The notes beneath the pieces were generated by a model. That model was not told the DNA's origin. It searched no databases and worked only from the letters and a program-made list of their open reading frames with translations. Positions 9,189 through 17,095 of a DNA stretch of 64,000 nt are shown here, in pieces. Within the stretch, counting starts at the first letter, position 1, and every line of letters starts with the position of its first letter. The stretch is from Nocardia rhizosphaerihabitans (GTDB taxonomy: Bacteria; Actinomycetota; Actinomycetes; Mycobacteriales; Mycobacteriaceae): the NCBI RefSeq assembly GCF_014646295.1, contig NZ_BMNE01000003.1, positions 824,422-888,421 of the forward strand, in the 5' to 3' direction. A program made the position numbers and the translations under genes.

Positions 9189-10394
9189 ATGACCAGCGCC
9201 GCTGTGGAGCCCGTGCATTTCGACCCGTACGACTATCGATTCCACGAGGATCCGTATCCGACTTACCATCGGTTGCGCACCGAAGCGCCGCTCTACCACA
9301 ATCCGGATCTCGATTTCTGGGCGCTCTCCCGCCATTCCGATGTGATCGCGGCTTTTCGGGACAGCAATCGGCTCTCCAGCGCCAATGGCGTTTCCCTGGA
9401 TCCGGCGGCGTGGGGACCACACGCGCATCGGGTGATGTCGTTCCTGGCAATGGACGATCCACGGCATATGCGCATGCGCAGACTCGTCTTCAAGGGATTC
9501 ACCCCGAAACGCGTCGCCGAGATGGAGGACCGGATCCGGCAGATCACACTGGAGCATCTCGAACCCGCCCTCGCGCGCGGCAGCTTCGACTGGATCGACG
9601 AGGTCGCGGGCAAGCTGCCGATGGATGTCATCTCCGAACTGATGGGCGTCCCCGAGCCGGATCGCAGCGAGATCCGCAGGCTGGCCGATCTGGTGGTGCA
9701 CCGCGAAGAGGGCGTCCTCGACGTGCCCGCCGACGCGATCGACGCCTCGATCCGCCTGTTCGGTTACTACGCCGACATGGTCGCCCAGCGCCGGGCCGAG
9801 CCGCAGGACGACCTGACCTCGGCGCTGCTCGAAGCCGAGATCGACGACGACACCCTCACCGACGACGAGATCATCGGCTTCATGTTCCTGATGGTCGTCG
9901 CCGGAAACGAGACCACCACAAAGCTTCTCGGCAATGCCCTCTACTGGGCCGCGGCCGACCCCGCGGAATACGCCAAGGTCGCCGCCGACCCCGACCTGGT
10001 CGCCGACTGGGTCGAGGAGACCCTGCGCTACGACACCTCGAGCCAGATCGTCGCCCGCACCGCGGCGGTCGATCTCGACTACCACGGCGGGACGATCCCG
10101 GCCGGGGCGAAGGTGCTGTTGCTGATCGGCTCGGCCAACCGGGATCCGGCGGCTTTCACCGACGGCGACAGCTACCGCATCGACCGCAACGACGGTGGCA
10201 CCCTCGCGAGTTTCGGTGCGGGCGTGCACTTCTGCCTCGGCGCGCACCTGGCCCGGCTCGAGGCGAGCGTCGTGCTCGGTGAATTCGCCACCCGCGTCGC
10301 GAGTTTCGCGGTCGACCCCGACGGGATCGTGCGCGTGCATTCGACCAATGTCCGTGGCTTCGCCAAACTCCCCATCACAGTAGAGGTCCGCTAG
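9189..10394 (+). CDS. Cytochrome P450
   Basis: A 401-residue soluble bacterial P450. The I-helix motif AGNETT is at residues 238-243, the ExxR pair at E277/R280, and the haem loop FGAGVHFCLGAHLARLE has the ligand cysteine at 349. It should hydroxylate a hydrophobic substrate using electrons from the ferredoxin two genes downstream. The ATG at 9189 gives a normal N-terminus (family length near 400). Its stop overlaps the GTG of the SDR gene. The substrate is unknown; the neighbouring SDR and acyl-CoA ligase suggest catabolism of an alkyl or terpenoid/steroid-like compound. Confidence 0.95.
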   Translation: MTSAAVEPVHFDPYDYRFHEDPYPTYHRLRTEAPLYHNPDLDFWALSRHSDVIAAFRDSNRLSSANGVSLDPAAWGPHAHRVMSFLAMDDPRHMRMRRLVFKGFTPKRVAEMEDRIRQITLEHLEPALARGSFDWIDEVAGKLPMDVISELMGVPEPDRSEIRRLADLVVHREEGVLDVPADAIDASIRLFGYYADMVAQRRAEPQDDLTSALLEAEIDDDTLTDDEIIGFMFLMVVAGNETTTKLLGNALYWAAADPAEYAKVAADPDLVADWVEETLRYDTSSQIVARTAAVDLDYHGGTIPAGAKVLLLIGSANRDPAAFTDGDSYRIDRNDGGTLASFGAGVHFCLGAHLARLEASVVLGEFATRVASFAVDPDGIVRVHSTNVRGFAKLPITVEVR

Positions 10395-11197
10395 TGCCCC
10401 GATTCGAACCGAACCCCGAACGCAGGCCCGCGCTGGTGGCAGGCGCGTCCTCCGGCATCGGCGCCGCCACCGCGGTGGCCCTGGCCGAGCTCGGCCATCC
10501 GGTGGCGCTGGGCGCCCGCCGGGTACAGCGGTGCGAAGACCTCGCCGCCAAGATCCGCGCGGGTGGCGGCGAGGCCTTCGCCCATCATCTCGACGTCACC
10601 GATGCCGCGTCCGTGGACGCCTTCGTGACCGCCGCCGAGGACGCGCTCGGGCCCACCGAGATCCTCGTATCCGGTGCGGGCGACATCGAATTCGCGCTCG
10701 TCGGCGAGATGGATCCGGAACGATTCCTGCACCAGGTGCAGGTCCATCTGGTCGGCGCGCAGCGACTGATCCACCGGGTGCTGCCCGGGATGACGGCGCG
10801 CAGGCGCGGTGATCTCGTGGTGATCAGCTCCGACTGCGCCGACAATCCGCGCCCGCGCAGCGGCGCCTACAGCGCGGCGAAGAACGGCCTGGAAGCCATG
10901 GTCGGGCAGTTGCGGATGGAGCTCGAGGGCTCCGGCATCCGGGCCTCCCTGGTGCGCCCCGGCCCCACCCTGACGGGCATGGGCATGGACTCGACACCCG
11001 AGGTCGTCGGGCCCCTGCTGCAGGACTGGAAGGACTGGGGTTTCGCCCGTCACCCGTACATGCTGCGGCCCGAGCATCTGGCCGACGCGGTCGCGACCGT
11101 GGTCTCGGTGCCGCGTGGCGCCCACATGGTGCTCGTCGAAGTGCAGCCCGAGGCGCCGTTGCGTCCGCTGCCGACCGAGGAAGGGAGCTCGTCATGA
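10394..11197 (+). CDS. Short-chain dehydrogenase/reductase
   Basis: A 267-residue classical SDR. The NAD(P)-binding motif GASSGIGAA is at about residues 18-26, with SGAGD in the NNAG position, a catalytic serine in ISSDCAD and the YSAAK active-site pair. It starts with GTG overlapping the P450 stop by one base and ends overlapping the ferredoxin ATG. The likely job is oxidation of the alcohol made by the P450, inferred from operon order. Confidence 0.92.
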   Translation: MPRFEPNPERRPALVAGASSGIGAATAVALAELGHPVALGARRVQRCEDLAAKIRAGGGEAFAHHLDVTDAASVDAFVTAAEDALGPTEILVSGAGDIEFALVGEMDPERFLHQVQVHLVGAQRLIHRVLPGMTARRRGDLVVISSDCADNPRPRSGAYSAAKNGLEAMVGQLRMELEGSGIRASLVRPGPTLTGMGMDSTPEVVGPLLQDWKDWGFARHPYMLRPEHLADAVATVVSVPRGAHMVLVEVQPEAPLRPLPTEEGSSS

Positions 11198-11421
11198 GAA
11201 TCGTGGTCGACGCGGACCTGTGCCAGGGGCACGGGGTGTGCCAGGACGAGGCACCCGCGGTCTTCACGGTGCCCAAGCGCGGCACGGTTCAGATCACCGA
11301 TCCCAGCCCGGGGCCTGCCGAACGCGATGCCGTCCAGGCCGCGATCCGCTGGTGTCCCACGCAAGCGTTGTCGATCGCCGACGGTGGCGATGCCGACTCC
11401 ACATCGAAAGGCACAGTCTGA
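11194..11421 (+). CDS. 3Fe-4S ferredoxin, P450 partner
   Basis: A 75-residue acidic ferredoxin. The cysteine pattern CQGHGVC and a distant CP (RWCPTQAL) with histidine at the second cysteine position is that of P450-linked 3Fe-4S ferredoxins. The ATG overlaps the SDR stop (ATGA), and its own stop overlaps the next ATG. It should pass electrons from an unlinked reductase to the P450. Confidence 0.92.
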   Translation: MRIVVDADLCQGHGVCQDEAPAVFTVPKRGTVQITDPSPGPAERDAVQAAIRWCPTQALSIADGGDADSTSKGTV

Positions 11422-11972
11422 TGGCAGGTTTCGAGCGGGCCGAACTCGACGAGATGGTTCGGCGCTGGGTGGTGGAGAACCAGCGGTGCGAGGAGAAGGG
11501 TGATTGGAAGCCCCTCGCCGAGATGTACACGGTAGACGCGACCTACGGGTGGAACTACGGCCCCAAGCAGGAGTTCATGGCCGTGGGGCGCGAGGAGATC
11601 CGTGACCTCGCGCTCGGCCAGGAGATGGCGGGCCTCGAGGGCTGGACCTATCCGTACCAGGAATTCGTCGTCGACGACCGCAGCGGCACCGTCATCGGGT
11701 TCTGGAAGCAGATCAACGAGGGCATACGGCCCGACGGCCGCCACTACTCCCCCGAGGGCATCGGCGGCAGCTGGTTCCGCTACGGCGGCGACTTCCAATG
11801 GTCGTGGCAGCGCGACTTCTTCGACTTCGGCAATGTCTCGGCCCTGTTCCTCGACATGATCACCGACCGGGCCCTGTCTCCCGGCATGCAGAAGCGCATC
11901 GAGCGCTCGGTGTCGGGTGACCCGCTCCCCGGGTGGTACCGCGTCGGCGAATCTCCCGCGTCTCTGTGGTGA
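11421..11972 (+). CDS. SnoaL/NTF2-like protein
   Basis: A 183-residue protein with an NTF2-like, SnoaL-type fold suggested by its length and aromatic-rich pattern (GDWKPLAEMY, YGWNYGP, YPYQEFVVDDR). Such proteins are isomerases, hydratases or binding proteins. Its tight coupling (stop and start overlaps of 1-4 bases) in the P450 operon suggests it acts on an intermediate of the same pathway. The reaction cannot be named from sequence. Confidence 0.75.
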   Translation: MAGFERAELDEMVRRWVVENQRCEEKGDWKPLAEMYTVDATYGWNYGPKQEFMAVGREEIRDLALGQEMAGLEGWTYPYQEFVVDDRSGTVIGFWKQINEGIRPDGRHYSPEGIGGSWFRYGGDFQWSWQRDFFDFGNVSALFLDMITDRALSPGMQKRIERSVSGDPLPGWYRVGESPASLW

Positions 11973-13216
11973 CACCCGTGAGCAGGTTCGCCGACCTGTC
12001 CCGGGACCAGCTGGCGGCGCTGGTCCCGGAGTTGCTACTGAGCGGTCACCTCATCGACCGGTCCGGCATGGCGCACACCATCGCCGCCTTCGGCCGGGAG
12101 GGGATGACCGCGGTCGCCATCGAGGAATGGCAGCTGGCCAGTCCCGTCTACACGCGCCGGATGCGGAGTGCTCTCGGCATCACCGGGGACGGCGTCGAGA
12201 CGATCTTCAAAGGGCTGCAACTCGATATCGGTGCGCCGCCGCAGTTCATGGATTTCCGCTTCCGGGTCGACGACCACGATCACGGCGAGTTCTGGCTCGA
12301 CCACTGTGGCGCGCTGGCCGATGTCGAACCGATGGGCGAGGACTTCGTGGTGGCGATGTGCCACGACATCGAGGACCCCACCTTCGACGCGACGGCACTG
12401 GCGACCAACCCGCGCGCCCAGGTACGGCCCGTGCACCGCCCTCCTCGCATACCCGCCGACCGCACTCCGGTGTGTGCGTGGACGGTCGTCATCGACCCCG
12501 CCCACGTTCCGCCCGCTGTCCCCCGCAATGCCGCGATCCTGGCGAATTCCGTTGCGGCGAAGCTGGAACTGGCCGATATCGACCCGGCTGACGAAGGGAT
12601 GGCCGACTACACCGGCCCGCTGCTGAGCGACCTGCGCTTCACCGATTTCTCGCATTCCGCGTTGCGGCGGATGGCCGACGAGGTCTGCCTGCAGCAGCAT
12701 CTGCTGACCCTCGGCTTCCTGGTCGCGATCCGGGAACGCGCCGATGCGGCGACCGCCCTCGGCATCGGGCGCAAACAGTTCGCCGGGATCGCCGGACTCA
12801 CCTCGGAACGGATCCGGCGCTGCCTGGCGCTCGGTGACGATCCAGTCGCGCTCGCCGCCGTCCTGCGCGTCCATCCCGCACTGAACCCGGTGAGCTACAC
12901 GGGAATCGACATCTCGGTCGTGTCCTCGGGTGTGCGCCTGCGCTTTCCGCGCGCGAGCGGCGCACTGGACGACGGCGCATGGCCCGCCCTGCTGACGCCC
13001 GACGACCTGCGCCCCCTGAATGCTCTGGTCCGCGGGGTGAACCCGCGCTTCGTCGCCCAGGCAGGCGCGGTGGACGAGCACGGCTGGACGGTCGCGATCG
13101 ACCTGGCCGACGAACCCTTCCGCGAAGCGTCCGAGGTGGCCGTGACCCGGTTCAGCACCGGCGCCGGCTTCGCCTTCACCGACCGCGGGAAGCCCCTGCC
13201 GCTCACCGTCGTGTGA
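11969..13216 (+). CDS. Conserved protein of unknown function in the P450 operon
   Basis: A 415-residue protein I do not recognise. The GTG at 11969 overlaps the previous stop and is followed by SRFADLSRDQLAALVPEL. The first half has a histidine/aspartate-rich segment (VDDHDHGEFWLDHCGAL) that could bind a metal. The second half is helical and basic, with RKQFAGIAGLTSERIRR. No signal peptide or membrane helix is visible. It sits between the SnoaL-like gene and the acyl-CoA ligase, so it probably belongs to the same pathway. Confidence 0.7.
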   Translation: MTPVSRFADLSRDQLAALVPELLLSGHLIDRSGMAHTIAAFGREGMTAVAIEEWQLASPVYTRRMRSALGITGDGVETIFKGLQLDIGAPPQFMDFRFRVDDHDHGEFWLDHCGALADVEPMGEDFVVAMCHDIEDPTFDATALATNPRAQVRPVHRPPRIPADRTPVCAWTVVIDPAHVPPAVPRNAAILANSVAAKLELADIDPADEGMADYTGPLLSDLRFTDFSHSALRRMADEVCLQQHLLTLGFLVAIRERADAATALGIGRKQFAGIAGLTSERIRRCLALGDDPVALAAVLRVHPALNPVSYTGIDISVVSSGVRLRFPRASGALDDGAWPALLTPDDLRPLNALVRGVNPRFVAQAGAVDEHGWTVAIDLADEPFREASEVAVTRFSTGAGFAFTDRGKPLPLTVV

Positions 13217-13240
13217 GCGGTCGCCGAGAGATGGACTGAC

Positions 13241-14848
13241 ATGGCCAACAACTTCGCCGACCTGTTCGAACACTCCGTCGACGCCATGCCCGACCGGGTG
13301 GCGCTGATCCAGGGCGATCGCCGAACGACCTACCGCGAGCTCGACATCCGGGCCAACCGGCTGGCCGGCCGGCTCGCCGAGATCGGTGTCCGGCGCGGCA
13401 CCCACGTCGGTTTCCAGATGCACAACAGCATCGAGACCATGGAGACGTTGATCGCCTGTTTCAAACTCGCCGCCGTCCCGATCAATATCAACTACCGCTA
13501 CGAGCCGACGGAACTGGCCTACGTCTACGACAATGCCGACCTCGACGTGCTGGTGTATCACGCCACCTACGCCGACGCCGTCGGCGCCGCCCTCGCACTC
13601 ACCCCCACCGTGCGCCGGTCCATCTGCGTCGACGACGATCTCCTCGACGCGCCCGCCCCTGACGCGATCCCGTACGAGTCGTTGCTTGCCGCAGGCAAAC
13701 CGTTCCGGCCCGCCGTCCAGCGCACCGGCGACGACCTGTTCATGATGTACACCGGCGGCACCACCGGCATGCCCAAGGGAGTCATGTGGCGCCAAGAGGA
13801 CATGTGGCGGGTCCTGGGCGGCGGTGTCGACTTCTACTCCGGGGAACCGGTGCGCGACGAATTCCAGCAGTCCGAGACCGGCGCGCAGGCGGTGCCGAGC
13901 ATCTGGTTCGTGTTGCCGCCGCTGATCCACGCGGCGGCGATGATGCCCACCTTCACCGCCCTGTGGTCGGGCAATGCGGTGATGTTCGAGCCGCGTTTCG
14001 ACCCGGTCCGGGTGTGGCGTGCTGTCGCCGCCCAGCGTCCACACGTCATGGTGATCACCGGCGACGCCATGGCCCGACCGCTCATCGACGCGTTCGACGC
14101 CGAACCGGTGGACGCCTCCTCGCTGCTGGTCATCGCCTCCGGTGCGGCGCTGCTGTCGCAGCCGGTGAAGAACGCGCTGCTGGAGAAGTTTCCGTCGACG
14201 ATGGTCTCGGACTCGATCGGGTCCTCCGAAACCGGTTTCGGCGGTATCGGTTTCGCGCAGAAGGACGACAATCCCGCGCGGGGACCTCGAGTGCAGACCG
14301 GGCGCGGCGCGGTCGTCGTCGATGCGGACGGCCGCGTCGTGGCGCCCGGTGACGAGGGCTGGCTGGCCAAGACCGGCGCGGTTCCCCTCGGCTACTACAA
14401 GGACCCGGAGCGCACGGCGCGACTGTTCAAGACGGTCGACGGGGCGCGGATCGTGGTGACCGACGACCGGGCGCGCGCGGAGTCGGACGGCTCGATCACG
14501 CTGATCGGCCGGGGCAACATGGTGATCAACACCGGCGGCGAGAAGGTGTTTCCGGAGGAAGTCGAGGCGGTCGTGAAATCGCACGACCACGTCTACGACG
14601 CGGTCGTCGTCGGGGTTCCGCACGAGCGGTGGGGTCAGCAGGTCGCCGCCGTGATCTCCGCGAGTCCAGGCAGGTCGGTGGACTTCGACGCCCTGCGGGT
14701 TCACATACGCTCGCATCTCGCGGGATACAAAGTGCCCAAGCGGATCTGGGTGGTCGAGAGCATCTCGCGCTCGCCCAGCGGCAAACCGGACTACCGGTGG
14801 GCCAAGGAGTACGTCGCCGGGCGCGCGGCCGATCACGCGGCCGACTGA
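13241..14848 (+). CDS. Acyl-CoA/AMP-dependent ligase (FadD family)
   Basis: A 535-residue adenylate-forming enzyme. The P-loop-like motif MYTGGTTGMPKGV is at about residues 169-181, with SIGSSETGFGG in the A5 region, the adenylation motif GRGNMVINTGGEKVFPEE and the C-terminal catalytic lysine region SPSGKPDYRW. It should activate a carboxylic acid to its CoA thioester. As the last gene of the P450 operon it probably commits the oxidised product to beta-oxidation. Length and motifs are complete. Confidence 0.92.
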   Translation: MANNFADLFEHSVDAMPDRVALIQGDRRTTYRELDIRANRLAGRLAEIGVRRGTHVGFQMHNSIETMETLIACFKLAAVPININYRYEPTELAYVYDNADLDVLVYHATYADAVGAALALTPTVRRSICVDDDLLDAPAPDAIPYESLLAAGKPFRPAVQRTGDDLFMMYTGGTTGMPKGVMWRQEDMWRVLGGGVDFYSGEPVRDEFQQSETGAQAVPSIWFVLPPLIHAAAMMPTFTALWSGNAVMFEPRFDPVRVWRAVAAQRPHVMVITGDAMARPLIDAFDAEPVDASSLLVIASGAALLSQPVKNALLEKFPSTMVSDSIGSSETGFGGIGFAQKDDNPARGPRVQTGRGAVVVDADGRVVAPGDEGWLAKTGAVPLGYYKDPERTARLFKTVDGARIVVTDDRARAESDGSITLIGRGNMVINTGGEKVFPEEVEAVVKSHDHVYDAVVVGVPHERWGQQVAAVISASPGRSVDFDALRVHIRSHLAGYKVPKRIWVVESISRSPSGKPDYRWAKEYVAGRAADHAAD

Positions 14849-14862
14849 CCCACTGCGCCTGG

Positions 14863-15135
14863 TTACCGCAGGAGGGCGAACATCCCGATCGCGACAATCG
14901 CCGCCAGGTAGACGAGGACGAGCCTGGTGTCGCGCAGCCAGCATCGACTGCGCCGCAACCCCGCCCGCCATGCCCGCCAGTAACCGACGAAGGCGAGAAC
15001 ACCGAAGCCGAGCACGGCCCACGGTCCGATCAACCACGTCAGCAGGGCGACGGTCGCGACCACACACAGGGTCAGCGGGTCGTGCGGTTGCCGCCGCACC
15101 GCCTCCTCGTAGTAGACGCCGCGTTGCTCGTTCAT
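14863..15135 (-). CDS. Small membrane protein, last gene of the radical SAM unit
   Basis: A 90-residue protein with an N-terminal soluble part (MNEQRGVYYEEAVRRQPHDP), two or three hydrophobic helices (about residues 24-47 and 70-88) and a basic loop containing WRAWRAGLRRSR. Its ATG overlaps the radical SAM stop by 4 bases, so the two are co-translated. I recognise no family. The coupling suggests a membrane partner or scaffold for the radical SAM enzyme. Confidence 0.7.
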   Translation of the reverse strand: MNEQRGVYYEEAVRRQPHDPLTLCVVATVALLTWLIGPWAVLGFGVLAFVGYWRAWRAGLRRSRCWLRDTRLVLVYLAAIVAIGMFALLR

Positions 15136-16691
15136 CGCACCTGCACCGGCAGCAGTGCCCGGCCCGCGGGCGCCGCCGCGGACAGCCGCTGCCGCGACAG
15201 CGCGGGCCATGCCTGCACCGCGCAGAACGGCGCGCACTGGTCGGCGTCTGCCTTGGTGCCGACGTGCACGCAGCACTGGGTGAGCCGTTCCTCGATCATG
15301 GTCGACATATCCATGAACGGTTTCACCGTGATCCGCACGACCCGTTCCCCGAGCAGGGCCCGCAGCCGCTTGCGCCGGCCCGGTAGCGCCGAGGACGCCA
15401 GCGTCAGCAGGGTCGACATGCCGAGATCGCAGTTCTCGCAGATGTTCTGCCACACCCGCCCGATCTCCGGATGCGACAGCGAGGACTGATCCGAGAGCAG
15501 GCCGAGCAGCGATTCCCGCACGGCCAGGCGTAGTTCGGCGGGCAGCGCCGAGTCCGCGATCCGGTTCGACACGAGCCCCAGCTGTTCTTTGAGCTGTTCG
15601 TGTCCGATCAGCGAAACGAGGGACCGCCACTGTCCGGCGTCGTCGCGCAGCAGATAGCCGACCGAACAGCAGTGCGGGTGCGAGCACGGTAGCGCGGTGA
15701 GGTCGCGCCAGGTGACCTGGCCGTCGGTCTGCGGGCCGAGCCTGCGCAGCACACCGGTGTGGGTGAGCCGGTTCATCGGGTCGAGCGCACCCGAACGCCC
15801 CGAACCGAATTGGGGCTGGATGGATACCCCGCCGACGAACGGCGTGTCCATCGCGGTGCGCAGCACCGCGCCGATCTCGTCGTCGTTCACGCCGAGCGCG
15901 ACCGTCATCACCAGTGTGGTGAAGATGCCCGCTGCCGAGAGCCGCTCCAGCGCTTGAGTCTTGCGCAGACGCAGATCGCCGCCGCGATGATGGCGTGAGG
16001 CCTCCGCCGACACGCCGTCGTATTGCAGGTACACCTCGACCCGGTCGCGATGGTCGCGCAGCAGGGCCATCAGCGCGTCGTCGACGGCGATCCGCAAGCC
16101 GTTGGTGTTGAGCAGGATTCGGGTGATCGGCCGGGCGGTGAGTTCACCGAGCAGCCGGGACAGGTGGGGGTGCAGGGTCGGTTCGCCGCCGCTGAGCATC
16201 AGCACGTCGAGCTTGCCGTTCTCCCGCGCCAGCCGCTGGTCGACATTGGCGAGCACGTCCTCGACGGCCACCACGCCGCGCAGATCCGGGGACGAATCGG
16301 CGAAACAGGTGGGGCAGCGCAGATTGCAGCTGTCGATGATGTCTTCGAGCAGGATGCAGGTGTGCTGGGTCTGCATTTCCGGGAGACCACGCAGGTAGGC
16401 CGAGGGCACCGGGTCGAAGTTGCCTGCCACGTCGGGCAGGTGCGCCTTGGTCGGCGCGGTCCACTGCTCGAGGTAGGCCAGGATCTCGGGGTCCTCGTCG
16501 TAGAGGGTGCGCACCATGCCGTGCCGGGCGCACCCGCGTTCCAGGAACACCCGGCCGTCCCGCTCGGCCAGCCAGCCCGACAGCCGTGGTACCTCGGCCA
16601 GTGGACGTTCCGGGTCGTCGTCGTGGCAGTGCGGGCAGAACGCGGTGACATACCGCAGGATCCGGTCGCCGCGCAGCGGCATGCCGCTCAT
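15132..16691 (-). CDS. Radical SAM enzyme, tetraether-synthase (MJ0619)-like
   Basis: A 519-residue protein. The N-terminal CPHC (residues 19-22) and GCARHG (53-58) look like a rubredoxin-like iron or zinc site. The radical SAM triad CNLRCPTC gives C122, C126 and C129, with GGEP at 168-171. More cysteine groups follow (CSHPHCC, CENC, a CC pair, and CAPFC near the end), enough for extra clusters. This order matches the MJ0619-type family, one archaeal member of which was shown to join lipid chains into tetraethers. ATGA overlaps link it to both neighbours. An ATG at 16682 is an alternative start. The exact substrate is unknown. Confidence 0.8.
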   Translation of the reverse strand: MSGMPLRGDRILRYVTAFCPHCHDDDPERPLAEVPRLSGWLAERDGRVFLERGCARHGMVRTLYDEDPEILAYLEQWTAPTKAHLPDVAGNFDPVPSAYLRGLPEMQTQHTCILLEDIIDSCNLRCPTCFADSSPDLRGVVAVEDVLANVDQRLARENGKLDVLMLSGGEPTLHPHLSRLLGELTARPITRILLNTNGLRIAVDDALMALLRDHRDRVEVYLQYDGVSAEASRHHRGGDLRLRKTQALERLSAAGIFTTLVMTVALGVNDDEIGAVLRTAMDTPFVGGVSIQPQFGSGRSGALDPMNRLTHTGVLRRLGPQTDGQVTWRDLTALPCSHPHCCSVGYLLRDDAGQWRSLVSLIGHEQLKEQLGLVSNRIADSALPAELRLAVRESLLGLLSDQSSLSHPEIGRVWQNICENCDLGMSTLLTLASSALPGRRKRLRALLGERVVRITVKPFMDMSTMIEERLTQCCVHVGTKADADQCAPFCAVQAWPALSRQRLSAAAPAGRALLPVQVR

Positions 16692-17095
16692 CGCGCCATC
16701 CCGAACATGGAGGTGTACAGCTCCGGATTGATGGCGGTGCACAGTCCCGCCGTGCACACCGTCACCAACGACCACCCGATCATCAGACCCATCCCGAATC
16801 CCTTGGGCATGGGGCGTTTGCGCCGGATCAGCAGCCAACCACCCCCGAATGCCGAAGCCGCGCTCACCACCGCGGTCAGGGCGAGCAGGACCTTGGCCAC
16901 GGTTGTGTCGTTCGACGACGCGGCGATCAGGAACACGGCAAACCCGGCGATCGCGTTCACCACGATGAAGGTCGTCGCCCCGGCCAGCGCCATCGCCGCG
17001 ACCTGACCGCCCTGTCCCGGCGGCTTCCCGCCCGGCGGTGGCACGTTCGGTGGTGGCGGTGGCATGTTCGGTGGCGGTCCAGGGGGCAAGCTCAT
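16688..17095 (-). CDS. Proline-rich N-terminus membrane protein
   Basis: A 135-residue protein. Residues 1-30 are almost all proline, glycine and asparagine. Four predicted hydrophobic segments follow, with a basic loop LIRRKRPMPKG. Both ends overlap neighbouring genes by 4 bases (ATGA), so it lies in the middle of a coupled Lgt-like/radical SAM operon. No domain is recognised; the proline tail could bind a partner. Alternative annotation as a generic DUF membrane protein is possible. Confidence 0.7.
   Translation of the reverse strand: MSLPPGPPPNMPPPPPNVPPPGGKPPGQGGQVAAMALAGATTFIVVNAIAGFAVFLIAASSNDTTVAKVLLALTAVVSAASAFGGGWLLIRRKRPMPKGFGMGLMIGWSLVTVCTAGLCTAINPELYTSMFGMAR

Noticed and set aside
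12035-15067. A 1,010-residue open frame on the minus strand
   Set aside because: It is antisense to the SnoaL-like, unknown and ligase genes, is rich in His/Arg/Asp low-complexity sequence, and has no ribosome site or family similarity. Long antisense frames are common in GC-rich DNA.
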